Part shown: piece after piece, positions 22,762-33,751 of the stretch
How the letters are laid out: the number at the start of each line of letters is the position of its first letter
How positions within the stretch are numbered: position 1 is the stretch's first letter
Assembly (NCBI GenBank): GCA_030374765.1
Contig: JARGXX010000006.1
Coordinates: forward strand, 1-64,000
Origin: Agarophyton chilense
Lineage: Eukaryota > Rhodophyta > Florideophyceae > Gracilariales > Gracilariaceae
Direction of reading: 5' to 3'
Length of the DNA: 64,000 nt
Made by a program: the position numbers and the translations under genes
Notes under the pieces: model-generated
What the model saw: only the letters and a program-made list of their open reading frames with translations
Databases searched by the model: none
Told to the model about the DNA's origin: nothing

Positions 22762-25376
22762 GCAGATGTATCAAGGTCATCAGCAGCACTTTCGTCATCA
22801 CTTTCGGAATCCTGTGCATCGTCTTCATTGCTGCCAGAGTCTGACTCCGACTGCCTGAGTGCTGGAATCAGGTGCGAGGATCCGTCGTGAACCACCTCCT
22901 CCTCAACATTATCGACGGAGAAGGTATCCGATTCGTCATCAATGCTATCACATAATCCCATATCAGAGCTATAGTCAGCATCTGACGCACTTTCATCATC
23001 CATGTAGTTGGCAAGAGATGATGCGCCAGGGAACTTGGATTCATCAAAAGTAACATGTCGTGACTCAATAATACGCCGAGTACCGTCATTATCAACGACG
23101 AGTACCTTGTACACACCATGCTCAAGAGTCTCCAAGTACACTCCCTCAAGTGCACGAGACTCGAACTTGGGTCCACGCGGAGTCCTTAGCACGAATGCAG
23201 TGCATCCAAACACACGCACGTGCTTCAACAAAGGTTTATTTCCAGTTACCAGAAAGTAGGGACTGTTGTTAACAGTAGAATGTTGCACTCGATTACGCAC
23301 AAAGATAACATGTTTCAGCGCATATGGCCACAAACATTGTGGTAGATCGGCTTGGATCAGCAACGATCGAGCAGCTTCCACCATGGTACGATTGATGCGC
23401 TCAGCTATAGCGTTGTGTTCGGGGGTGTATGGAGCAGAGAAAGAAGTGAGGCCATGTTCTGCTGCCAAGTTCTCTTGCAGGGCAATATATTCTTCTGCAC
23501 CGTCCGAGTGCAAACTTTTGATATGCACTCCTCCAAGCTGCTCAAACTTTGCCGCAATACCCACAAACACATCACTAAGAGCACTGCGATGGATCACCAG
23601 ACCTAGGAACACATACCGTGAGTGATCATCGAGGAATGTACATGCATATTGAAACTTGTCCGGAAAAGACTTTTCCAGAGGACCTACAATATCCGAGTGC
23701 ACAATGTCACCAACCGCGGATGCATGTTCAAAGTGACCTGGGAACAGAAGCTTATGAGCCTTGCCAAGTCGACATGCTCGGCATACCTCCTCCATGTCAC
23801 ACAAGTGCGGCACTCCATCTGCGTACTTGTGTACATGTTGCAGATCACGTTGGTTGATGTGAGCCAGTCGTCGGTGCCACAGTTGAGTCTCCGTAGACTT
23901 AGTCGAAAGCGCAAGTTCCACACCAGCATGCCCTAAAGGTTGAGGCAGTGTGTACATGCGAGATACCTTGTCACGATCACCAATGCCCACCTCAAAACCA
24001 TTTGACTCTAGCGTCAAACGTACACTGTGACGACCGAAGGGCGACTCAATACCTTTGTCGGCCAAACACCCGGTTGAAACCAAGTTGTATCCCAGAGCGG
24101 GGGTCAGTAGGGCATCACTCAGACGTATGTTCGCATTGTCCAAAGGAATGATCACCTCTCCGCGTTGTTTAGATACAACAGATGTGTTATCGGCAAGCAT
24201 CACTGTCCTTTCGTCGCAAGGTTCAAGTGAACCGGGCACGAACGCACAAACAGAATGGAAGCAATGTACTGTCGCACCGCTGTCTGCGTAGGTACTCAGG
24301 TCATTCGGCGGAACTATAGTGGTCCTTTCCACAGTTGCACCAGCAATTTCGATTTTGCCAGACTTTCCAGAAGACTTGCTCGAGGCGCTTCTACCACTAC
24401 TGCCACCCATTCGCTTGGGTTGTGGCGACAGTTTATCGAGGATACTCTGCGGCAAGTGGTTGTCCGGGTTGTCCGGATTCATAAAGCAACGATCTTGTGT
24501 GTGTCCATCGCGATCACAGAAGTCGCAATGATGTCCATTGCTCGATCCAGAACGATCAAATGATGACGATCTCAAGGCGGCAGCAAGTGCACGAGCAGTA
24601 GACTCAATGTCGGAGTGACCATCAGACTCCTCATCTTCGTTGTTTGCACTACTGCGGGTACGATTAGTCGATTCAGAATGTTGACCAGATTTTTTCCTCC
24701 CCTTCTTCTTGCGACGTGAACTACGTCCAGACGGCCTTGCAGACACCTGTTTCGCGTTGTATTCATCTATGAGGGTCGTGGCCACGTAGTCCCATGTGAG
24801 CTCAGCGATATCCTTGGTTCGAAGAGCTGCAGCAGTAGACTCCAGTGTGCAATTGGGATCAATAGAAGCAAGTAACATGGGAGCTTTGTGTGACTCCGGT
24901 ACTGCCGCATCCTTCCCCTTGCGCTCTAACTGAGCAAATAACGCCGTGTACTGGTCCACATAGCCTGACATATTCTGACCATTGTATCCCATACGGAATA
25001 GTTGAGTCTGCATAGCAATTCTGGATACAGTACGATTGGACGCATACCGTGCATCAAGTAGTGCGAGCATGCGCGCCGGGTCGTCGTCGACATCCATGAC
25101 CACACGAAGTGGCGCATCACCCAAGGCGCATATTATGATTCCACATGCCTTCTCGCGCTTTGCGACAACTCGAGCGCTATCAATAGCGGTATCCGATGTT
25201 GCTTCAGTAGTTGCTGAATATCCAGAATCGGATTCCACAACGTTCCACACACCTTTAACACGGCATGCAGCACGAAGGCGATGGCGCCATAGGGCATAAT
25301 CCTCACCACGCCTTCCATGAAAACGAGGGATTTTCATCCCGGTAGTACTTTCGGATTCCATTTCCGTGTCCGACAT
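22749..25376 (-). CDS. Gag-protease-integrase polyprotein of B2, lacking RT
   Basis: 875 aa, the same architecture and the same LTR-created stop as B1, with L808 and R473. All Gag knuckle, protease and integrase metal and catalytic residues named for B1 are kept. ATG complement at 25374-25376. The final residues (VGC and stop) are encoded by LTR-A. An overlapping upstream frame (25303-25596) runs across the ATG in another frame and could reduce initiation by scanning ribosomes. Confidence 0.9.
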   Translation of the reverse strand: MSDTEMESESTTGMKIPRFHGRRGEDYALWRHRLRAACRVKGVWNVVESDSGYSATTEATSDTAIDSARVVAKREKACGIIICALGDAPLRVVMDVDDDPARMLALLDARYASNRTVSRIAMQTQLFRMGYNGQNMSGYVDQYTALFAQLERKGKDAAVPESHKAPMLLASIDPNCTLESTAAALRTKDIAELTWDYVATTLIDEYNAKQVSARPSGRSSRRKKKGRKKSGQHSESTNRTRSSANNEDEESDGHSDIESTARALAAALRSSSFDRSGSSNGHHCDFCDRDGHTQDRCFMNPDNPDNHLPQSILDKLSPQPKRMGGSSGRSASSKSSGKSGKIEIAGATVERTTIVPPNDLSTYADSGATVHCFHSVCAFVPGSLEPCDERTVMLADNTSVVSKQRGEVIIPLDNANIRLSDALLTPALGYNLVSTGCLADKGIESPFGRHSVRLTLESNGFEVGIGDRDKVSRMYTLPQPLGHAGVELALSTKSTETQLWHRRLAHINQRDLQHVHKYADGVPHLCDMEEVCRACRLGKAHKLLFPGHFEHASAVGDIVHSDIVGPLEKSFPDKFQYACTFLDDHSRYVFLGLVIHRSALSDVFVGIAAKFEQLGGVHIKSLHSDGAEEYIALQENLAAEHGLTSFSAPYTPEHNAIAERINRTMVEAARSLLIQADLPQCLWPYALKHVIFVRNRVQHSTVNNSPYFLVTGNKPLLKHVRVFGCTAFVLRTPRGPKFESRALEGVYLETLEHGVYKVLVVDNDGTRRIIESRHVTFDESKFPGASSLANYMDDESASDADYSSDMGLCDSIDDESDTFSVDNVEEEVVHDGSSHLIPALRQSESDSGSNEDDAQDSESDDESAADDLDTSAVGC

Positions 25377-26276
25377 ATTTCAGTCTGTTATCCACGAAGC
25401 AGATAGAACGAAACCAAACGAAATTATTTAGTAGAGGGAAGCAGAGTGAGGGACTCAATGCCTTGGGAAGTTTAAGAAAAAGGGCCACGAGCAGTGATGA
25501 ATTCGTGGCCGAGCTTGCCCGAACGGAGTATCCCAACTCAAACGTTCGACAGCGAGGACGACAGCGGAGACTTTTGACGTAGCCTGCAACGCTCACCGAG
25601 ACGCGTCTCGTACGCGATCACAAGCGGAGCTCGGGTGCTCCCACGCTTGGAGTATACTCAAGGGCAGTGGCAGAAGGCGTACCCGGAACAGACAAACTTC
25701 TCGACTTCGGGTTGAAACTTCTTGATTGAACCTACCGAGACTTGCTCGAGGTAGGCGGGCGCACTGGCGGGAGAAACTACCTCCGCTACCCTAAAGGATG
25801 ATCCCCTGGACCCTGGTTACTCTCTCCAGGTGAGGTAGGCTTTGATTACCTACCGAACTCTGCGCACTTCAGAGTCAGGCGCTTTTAGTCCCTACGAGGC
25901 GTCCCAAGGAGGGGTGTCGTCAAGATACACTTCCCCCAGTTGACCCAAGCTAGCCTCTTGCGGGAAAGTAGCGCGGTCGTGCGGTGTAGTACGGTTGCTC
26001 CTACACTTCCAAGCCCAATTCATCAACCTCCGTACTCTACGGACGGAGAGCAGGATTTGGCAGACTTCCCGGTCTCGTGCCAAGGGGGTACTAACAAACG
26101 CGATATGTTTTCGCCACCAAGGAGGAAGTCCGCAGGGTACACGCCTGTCGCAAAACAAAATAGCTTCTTGAATCCAGATGAGCGTTAGTCGTAGATCGCG
26201 CACCTGTCGCAGTAGGGAATCTTCTTGAATCCAAATAAATGTTAGTAGAGCGTGACGTCTGCGAAGAGTCGACGCT
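25377..26276 (-). other. B2 5' leader
   Basis: Structured block at 25718-25974, plus the 57-bp direct duplication near the PBS. No gene supported. Confidence 0.7.
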
Positions 26277-26290
26277 CTGGGCCCATAACC
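26277..26290 (-). other. Primer-binding site of B2
   Basis: GGTTATGGGCCCAG on the minus strand, next to LTR-B. Confidence 0.82.
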
Positions 26291-26923
26291 TCACAACGTG
26301 AGCGCAGGTAAGGTAAAGGAAAAGGAAGAAGAGGGGGAAAAGACGAGAAGAAGACAAAAATAAAAGAAGAGAAATAAAGGAAGGTAGTCAGCCTTGACAA
26401 TTTACTTCGATCGTTGGCGACCGTCATTGAAAACTATACCTACCTCGCACGCAGTTCCGCCGCCGGTGCTGACCGTCGGCGGGTCACCCACGTCTCACAC
26501 CTTGCCACTGTGCGACGAGGAGTTGCGCGCCAAAACAATTTTAAACATGAAGCATATCAAATAAAAACTCAAAAAATCATCCAAAGTGGTGCGCCAGTGC
26601 AAACCACCCCGCGCACCCCAGATTCGGCTGTTACGGCCAAACCCCGTATCCAGCCCACATTCGCACATTCTCTCCAACTGCATAGCCCGTGCTCATTCAG
26701 CGCTCTCGTCCAATCAAATCGCTCCACTTGGGCCGAAGCCCCAACACGCCCCATTAGAACCAGACCACTTGTCCATACCACGTTGCATGAGGGCATTTGC
26801 AGTAGCCAATCAGATGGCCGTTTCACGTTGAGATTGAGATGAGGCGCATATGCGTTTTTCCGCGGAGGGTGCCCAAAAGTGCTCATGCTTAAATCCACTT
26901 TTTGTTTTCCACAATTTCCAACA
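26291..26923 (-). repeat. LTR-B copy 2 (633 bp)
   Basis: Same length as LTR-B copy 1 and same non-canonical 3' end. Confidence 0.78.
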
Positions 26924-26963
26924 CTCCAAAGGGCTTGGGGGCACAGTCGACCAAACCTCAACA

Positions 26964-27095
26964 GTCCTTTCCACAGTTGCACCAGCAATTTCGATTTTGC
27001 CAGATTTTCCAGAAGACTTGCTCGAGGCGCTTCTACCACTACTGCCACCCATTCGCTTGGGTTGTGGCCACAGTTTATCGAGGATACTCTGCGGC
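26964..27095 (-). repeat. 132-bp B gag fragment next to LTR-A
   Basis: Second occurrence of the remnant at 10059-10190, with the same two breakpoints. Confidence 0.85.
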
Positions 27096-27792
27096 TGTTG
27101 GAAAGGGAAATGCTGAAGGAAAGGTTGAGGGAATGAAAAGGAAGTTCGCCAGCTCTGGCTTGGATTTACTTGGAGGCGCTCAAACTTTCACTTATATACT
27201 ACTTCAAAACGTCAGCTGTCTAGACTCCAACCCAAAGTAAACCCTAGACTACAAAGCAGGGACACTCAATACTACCAATCATATTCAAGCATGACATTAA
27301 CCCTAGTCAATGTTCATTGCAGCGCACAACAAGGCAATATACAGTGCACACAGTGCACAGCCCATAATTACACTGACGTGTGCACATATTCAATATGCCA
27401 GCACACACTACTTGCAATCCGCCTCCATACACATTCACGTTCCAGCACAGTACTCCAAGTCTCCTGTAATACACATGTCACGTCTCTTCTCCAAGTACAT
27501 TCGTTACACCTTGTGAGGTGTGTTCATAGTACACCAACTGGACAGGTTGAACAGCGTGCACAGTAGTACAAGTAGACCACGTACACACGTGTACCACAGA
27601 CAAACTCAATAGTGCCATACCACTTGTACACACCGCATTGCATGTGCACATTTGCAGTAGCCAATCACAGCCCGAGTTCACGTTGAGATCCGACTGACAC
27701 GCATATGCGCTTTTCCAGAGGCACCCTCCAAAACAGCCCATGCTCCCCTGCACTTTTGGTTTTCAGTGACAGCACAGGGTCAACACCCAACA
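27096..27792 (-). repeat. LTR-A copy L5 (697 bp)
   Basis: 3' LTR of A4, followed in sense direction by the B gag fragment. Polypurine tract at 27793-27807. Confidence 0.92.
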
Positions 27793-27812
27793 CTCCCCCT
27801 CTGTCACTGACT

Positions 27813-30800
27813 TCAAAGGTCTAGGTGTCGGACGCCACTGTCTTCACGGAACCTCTCGTGCTTCACACGGCAAAGTGGTTTGTTGAGCATATCGGCAGTC
27901 ATGCAATCGGTAGGGCAGTAGAACAACACAATCGACTTGTCACGTAGAGCTTCTCGAGTAAAGTGAAAACGAATGTCGATATGCTTGGTACGCTTGTTGA
28001 CAACGCCATTTCGGGCAAGGTCAATGCACCCTTGGTTGTCAACATATACAGGCGTTGGTTCAACAAGCAACTTTACCGAATCGTCCACTTCTACTCCAAT
28101 GACTATGCCGATGCCATTCCACAAACGCCTAAGCCAGATGGCCTCTTTGGAACCACTGCACAGACTCACATACTCAGCTTCAGCACTAGACAGTGCAACC
28201 ACTTCTTGCTGACGTGAACACCATGACACAGGACCTCCAGCCATCATGAACAAGTACCCACTGGTAGACTTGCGGTTTGCAACATCGCCTGCCCAGTCAG
28301 AGTCCACGTAGCCGTGAAGTGCCAAATCGGTGTTTAAGCCGTAGGTGAGACCAAATGTACAAGTACCGTTGAGATAGCGAAGCACACGTTTGACTGCCTT
28401 CCAGTGAATCTCTCCAGGTTTCTCAACATACTTGGCAAGTTTGGACACCGCGTATGAGATATCTGGACGAGTTCCTACAGACAAATACATGAGACAGCCA
28501 ATTGCCTGACGGTACGGCACCTCCCTGAGTACATCCTGAATCGCAGACAGGTCCATGCCAACTTCCATTGGAGTGTCAACTGGTTTGGACTGGTGCATGC
28601 CAAAACGTTCCAAGACCTTTTGTGTGTACGCAGACTGAGTCAGATACAACTCTCGCATAACTCTGTCACGGTGGATCTCGAATCCGAGTACCATGCGAGC
28701 TTGATAGAGGTCTTTCATGTGGAACCGAGACGACAGCTCTGCCTCTACACGATCCATTGTCTTCATGCTCGGACTTGCAATAAGCAAGTCATCAACGTAT
28801 AGAGCAATCAGAACAACAAATCCCAGTATCTTTCCGCTGTACACACACTCATCTGCGTCATTTGGCGTCAACTGCATCTCCTCAACAAGGAACGAGTATA
28901 TCTTTGCATGCCACTGTCTGGGTGCCTGTCGTAGCCCATAGATGGCTTTCTTCAAACGACACACCAGATCCTCGTTACCTTGCTGCACAAAACCTGTTGG
29001 CTGCTCCATGTACACTGTCTCCTCAAGGTCACCGTTCAGAAAAGCTGTTTTCACATCCATCTGATGCAAATGAAAGTCTCGTACAGCAGTCACTGACAGA
29101 ATCATCCTGATCGAGGTAAACTTAACAACAGGTGCATATGTTTCAGAAAAGTCAACACCCTCGATCTGCAGGAATCCTCTAGCAACCATACGAGCCTTGT
29201 ACCTGATAGTTGGTTCACCAGATGGTGCTGCTTCATACTTTTGCACATACACCCACTTGGACGAAATCACGTTGCTGTCTGCTGGCCTTGGCACTAAGTC
29301 CCATGTGTCATGCTCAATTAGTGACTGGTACTCACTCTTCATTGCCTTCTTCCATGCTTCGGAATCAGGACGTGACACAGCATCATCATATGACGACGGG
29401 GTGTCATCACTGGCAGTGAGTAGAGCAGTTGCACGCCACCATGAGCTCGGCTTCCTACGTTCACGCGTGGACCTACGAACAGGTTGTGTCTCATGCACTA
29501 CAGGCTCAACTGGTGTATCAGCTGCGGAATCATCAACAGAGCTGTCAGAAGCATCATCAGAGTCAGGCAAAGGCGCAGAAGGGTCATCATCGCTGGGTCC
29601 ACTAGATGTGTCAGATGTAGAGGTATCATGTGGACTAGACATATTACTAAAGTCAATGTCTGCGTAGTCCTCTTCCTCATAGCTAAACTGGTTGTCTGAG
29701 CCCGAAAACTCATCAAACCGTACATCTCTTGACACAATCACCTTTTTCTTTTCAGAGTCCCACAACTTGTATCCGTGAGACCCTGGGGTGTACCCAATAA
29801 AGATAGCTTCCACACCACGCTCCTCTAGCTTCTTCAGCTTATGATCCACAACCTTGTACCAGCATCGGCTCCCAAACACACGCAGGTTGCTCACATCAGG
29901 CTTCTGACCGTGCCACAGTTCATATGGTGTCACACTACTTGGAAGAGCTTTGCAAGTCACACGGTTGCGCACATACACTGCAACATTCAGTGCCTCAGCC
30001 CAAAAGTGCTTTGGCAATTTCTTGTGACATAACATCGATCTGACCAAGTCCATGAGTGTGCGGTTGAACCGTTCGGCAAGTCCATTCTGCTGAGGATTGT
30101 AAGGCACAGTTCGCTGATGCTCAATACCGTGACGTTCAAGTTCTTTGGTAAAACGATGTGACAGATATTCACCACCGTTGTCAGTGCGCAATGCTTTGAG
30201 CACACTCTCACGTGCGGTGATGGTTTTCACTTGTCTGCCAGTTTGGTTTTGAACAAACTTGAGCCACCTTAGGAACATCTGGAACACCTCATCCTTAGTT
30301 TTGAGCATGTAGAAGAAGCAGAAACGACTGTGATCATCGATGAATGTGACGAAGTAGTGCGAGCCTCCCAAGGATTTCACACTTACTGGACCTGACACAT
30401 CGGAGTGAACAAGTTCCAGTACGTGTTTTGCTCGTTCCCCCCCTTGCTTGGGAGTCGGAGCACGGGTTGCTTTTCCTACTACACATGAGCCACACACATC
30501 TGAATCCTGCGCAACGTCTACATTGAGCCCTGACACAACCTTGTTTCGAGCCATATGCTTGATACCATCCACATTCACATGAGCCATTCGAGCATGCCAT
30601 AGTGACAAGTCCGACACAAGTGCGCTGTTTACATCTGTACACTGGTGTGCAGCAGTGCAAAGGTAGTATAGGCCTTTGACGCGGCGCCCCAAGGCAACCA
30701 CTTTTGACCCCTTGTATACACATACCTTCTCTTTTTCAAACACTACTTTGCACCCCACATCACAAATCGCCGATACAGAAAGCAAATGGTACCTTAAATT

Positions 30801-31838
30801 CGGTACATGAACAACTTGCTTCAGCTGGCACTTTCGTTTGGACCCTTCCACAATCAGATCAAGCTCCACACTACCGTGACCAACAGACTCTAGTTTGGAA
30901 TCATTACCGATGCTAACGCCAGAAGACACCTTACTATCATATGTTTGGAACATGGATTCGTCAAAAGTCATGTGGGCAGTAGCACCAGAGTCAACAATCC
31001 AGTCACTGTTCGTGGCTTTATCAGAGCCAGTAGCAATGAGACATACAAAGTCAGAGTCGTCGCCACCCGTACTTCGCTCATCGCTGAGCTCAGTATTGAC
31101 AGTTGGGTGAGCAGCATCGACCTGATTCATGTTAGCCCCATCACGTTGCTTCTTGAAACAGTTCCTCTGGATATGACCCTTCTTATGACAATAATGACAC
31201 TCGATGTTCTTCCATCGCGACTGCCTGCCAACCAAAGCTGCCTCACTTCCACCAGGATCCTCCTTGGCACGATCGTTCATTCGCTGCTCTTCTTGCAGCA
31301 GACGACTCTTCACAAACTCTAGAGTGAGTTGACGATCGCCAATCGTGGTATCAATTGCCACGATGAGGTGCTCGAATCTTTCCGGAAGTCCGCATAGGAT
31401 GGCCATAGCGATGTCCTCCTCCTCAACAACAACGTCCATACACTTCAGGTCCGATGCCAGATGACGTACACGGTTGATGAACTGTAGCATTTTCTCATCA
31501 TCACGCATCCTGGCAGAGTAGAAGGACCGTCGGGCGTTGATTTTGTTGAGCAGAGTCTTGCGTTGGAACACATCGCAAATGGCTTTCCACATATCGGCAG
31601 CGTTGTCGGCGTCCCGCACATGATCTAAATGCTCATCACTGAGTGTGAGACCAATAATAGCTCTGGCCTTGGCATCTTTCTTTTTCCAAGTCGACAGCTC
31701 ATCTTCGTCAGTGGGTCTAACAGAGTCGAGGTGGCCGTCGAGATCCTTGAGTGCAAGCAGCAGCTCAATCTTCTGCTTCCATACGTGGAAGTTATCCTCA
31801 ACCAGCTTTTCGATTTTCACCCCACTGAACGAATCCAT
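27813..31838 (-). CDS. Gag-Pol polyprotein of A4, intact
   Basis: 1341 aa, all catalytic motifs present. ATG complement at 31836-31838. Diagnostic residues: S256 and D260 (with A1), V599 (with A2, A5, A8), E1032, V1279. The in-frame hydrophobic stretch upstream starts at a GTG, not an ATG, so a signal-peptide-like N-terminus is not supported. Confidence 0.93.
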   Translation of the reverse strand: MDSFSGVKIEKLVEDNFHVWKQKIELLLALKDLDGHLDSVRPTDEDELSTWKKKDAKARAIIGLTLSDEHLDHVRDADNAADMWKAICDVFQRKTLLNKINARRSFYSARMRDDEKMLQFINRVRHLASDLKCMDVVVEEEDIAMAILCGLPERFEHLIVAIDTTIGDRQLTLEFVKSRLLQEEQRMNDRAKEDPGGSEAALVGRQSRWKNIECHYCHKKGHIQRNCFKKQRDGANMNQVDAAHPTVNTELSDERSTGGDDSDFVCLIATGSDKATNSDWIVDSGATAHMTFDESMFQTYDSKVSSGVSIGNDSKLESVGHGSVELDLIVEGSKRKCQLKQVVHVPNLRYHLLSVSAICDVGCKVVFEKEKVCVYKGSKVVALGRRVKGLYYLCTAAHQCTDVNSALVSDLSLWHARMAHVNVDGIKHMARNKVVSGLNVDVAQDSDVCGSCVVGKATRAPTPKQGGERAKHVLELVHSDVSGPVSVKSLGGSHYFVTFIDDHSRFCFFYMLKTKDEVFQMFLRWLKFVQNQTGRQVKTITARESVLKALRTDNGGEYLSHRFTKELERHGIEHQRTVPYNPQQNGLAERFNRTLMDLVRSMLCHKKLPKHFWAEALNVAVYVRNRVTCKALPSSVTPYELWHGQKPDVSNLRVFGSRCWYKVVDHKLKKLEERGVEAIFIGYTPGSHGYKLWDSEKKKVIVSRDVRFDEFSGSDNQFSYEEEDYADIDFSNMSSPHDTSTSDTSSGPSDDDPSAPLPDSDDASDSSVDDSAADTPVEPVVHETQPVRRSTRERRKPSSWWRATALLTASDDTPSSYDDAVSRPDSEAWKKAMKSEYQSLIEHDTWDLVPRPADSNVISSKWVYVQKYEAAPSGEPTIRYKARMVARGFLQIEGVDFSETYAPVVKFTSIRMILSVTAVRDFHLHQMDVKTAFLNGDLEETVYMEQPTGFVQQGNEDLVCRLKKAIYGLRQAPRQWHAKIYSFLVEEMQLTPNDADECVYSGKILGFVVLIALYVDDLLIASPSMKTMDRVEAELSSRFHMKDLYQARMVLGFEIHRDRVMRELYLTQSAYTQKVLERFGMHQSKPVDTPMEVGMDLSAIQDVLREVPYRQAIGCLMYLSVGTRPDISYAVSKLAKYVEKPGEIHWKAVKRVLRYLNGTCTFGLTYGLNTDLALHGYVDSDWAGDVANRKSTSGYLFMMAGGPVSWCSRQQEVVALSSAEAEYVSLCSGSKEAIWLRRLWNGIGIVIGVEVDDSVKLLVEPTPVYVDNQGCIDLARNGVVNKRTKHIDIRFHFTREALRDKSIVLFYCPTDCMTADMLNKPLCRVKHERFREDSGVRHLDL

Positions 31839-33020
31839 GTTGTGCAAAGTGTCACAAGAGGCCGAGAGAGATGGCTTGGCAGCAACAGACAAGTGAACAA
31901 CAACAACAGACAACAACAACAAAGAAAAAACAACAAACAACAAATAATTCTTCAAGATTGAACAGACAATAGTCTGCGGGCGCACTGGCAGGGCTTCCTA
32001 TACCCGCGTCCCTAAAGGTCGGACCCCTGGCCCCCAGAGCTCTTCTGGGTAGATAACGGTTTTCTGCAGTCTACCTCCTCCCACGTCAAAAGGAGAAGGC
32101 GCGTTGCTCCTTACGAGGCTTCCAGAGGATGGTTAATGACCGAAGATATGCCTTCACCAAGTTGACCCTCTCTGGCCTCTTTCAAGAACTAGCGCGACCT
32201 CGAAACCGAAGCTACTTCAACACCAAGATACGCTTCTAACGAGCAATCAATGAAGATCGCACGCGGCCTGATCCGGAAAAGGAGGTCAGCCTTCGAAACG
32301 TCGCCTCCCCGCGTACTGCGGATCAAAAGCTCCTTATGGATGCTGTTCACAACAGTCCAAGTGCCCAACCACAAAGGTCGGGCTCACACACAAAGTTAAA
32401 CAACCAGCCAAATGCAGTGCGCCACGGCACCCCGTCCACAAATGCACCCGCAAAGTTCAACCAGATCTTTCGACCGTCACTGTTATCCGCCCTAAAAGGA
32501 CCAGTGGGGAACCCGCTTGACAGTACACCTGCTTTGGTTCAAGCCGCCAGGCTAACGTCCCCGAGTACAAGGAATCACCCAAAGTACCTCGGATCAACCG
32601 CTCGTCGCACAGGCAAAGATGCAGACCAAACACACAAACACACACGAACGCTGAGCCAAGAACTCCAGGCCCAGACTTCAACAAACACGGTCCTCAACCT
32701 CTCAGATCAGAACCCGCAAACACGACGCAGGGATCCACAAAACAACGAAAGAGAGGGAGACCAAACGAAACGGATAGCGATCGACAAACACGGGCAACAA
32801 CGAGCACCCAAACACAATCACGATAATAACGTCCAACCACTACCACCACAACGCCCTCAGGGAGGAACGCAAGACCGAAAGAAAATACCAACACCAACCC
32901 ACGATACGGTCACACACCCGACGAAACGGCGCGGAAACGAAGAGAATAGAACAGCGAAACGGGTGAACGGCGGTGCGGGAGAGCGGCGAGAGACGAACTA
33001 TACGGCAGAGGTCAGCGGGG
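31839..33020 (-). other. A4 5' leader
   Basis: Structured block at 31950-32195. Full 1182-nt leader form, with CAACAAACAACAAA before the gag side. Confidence 0.72.
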
Positions 33021-33034
33021 CTGGGCCCATAACC
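33021..33034 (-). other. Primer-binding site of A4
   Basis: GGTTATGGGCCCAG on the minus strand, next to L6. Confidence 0.85.
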
Positions 33035-33731
33035 TGTTGGATAGGGAAATGCTGAAGGAAAGGTTGAGGGAATGAAAAGGAAGTTCGCCAGCTCTGGCTT
33101 GGATTTACTTGGAGGCGCTCAAACTTTCACTTATATACTACTTCAAAACGTCAGCTGTCTAGACTCCAACCCAAAGTAAACCCTAGACTACAAAGCAGGG
33201 ACACTCAATACTACCAATCATATTCAAGCATGACATTAACCCTAGTCAATGTTCATTGCAGCGCACAACAAGGCAATATACAGTGCACACAGTGCACAGC
33301 CCATAATTACACTGACGTGTGCACAAATTCAATATGCCAGCACACACTACTTGCAATCCGCCTCCATACACATTCACGTTCCAGCACAGTACTCCAAGTC
33401 TCCTGTAATACACATGTCACGTCTCTTCTCCAAGTACATTCGTTACACCTTGTGAGGTGTGTTCATAGTACACCAGCTGGACAGGTTGAACAGTGTGCAC
33501 AGTAGTACAAGTAGGCCACGTACACACGTGTACCACAGACAAACCCAATAGTGCCATACCACTTGTACACACCGCATTGCATGTGCACATTTGCAGTAGC
33601 CAATCACAGCCCGAGTTCACGTTGAGATCCGACTGACACGCATATGCGCTTTTCCAGAGGCACCCTCCAAAACAGCCCATGCTCCCCTGCACTTTTGGTT
33701 TTCAGTGACAGCACAGGGTCAACACCCAACA
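33035..33731 (-). repeat. LTR-A copy L6 (697 bp), shared by A4 and A5
   Basis: First LTR in the array with the GTGTGCAC and AGGCCACG variants near 33490-33520, which also occur in L7, L8 and L11. Confidence 0.93.
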
Positions 33732-33751
33732 CTCCCCCTCTGTCACTGACT

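Larger units (their letters stand above)
22762..26923 (-). mobile_element. Copia element B2, RT-less derivative
   Basis: Repeats B1 at an offset of 16905 bp with only a few base differences, so B1 and B2 belong to a higher-order repeat and not to independent insertions. Confidence 0.87.
27096..33731 (-). mobile_element. Copia retrotransposon A4
   Basis: Complete element with an intact frame; first of four units at an exact 5939-bp period. LTRs 27096-27792 and 33035-33731. Confidence 0.94.
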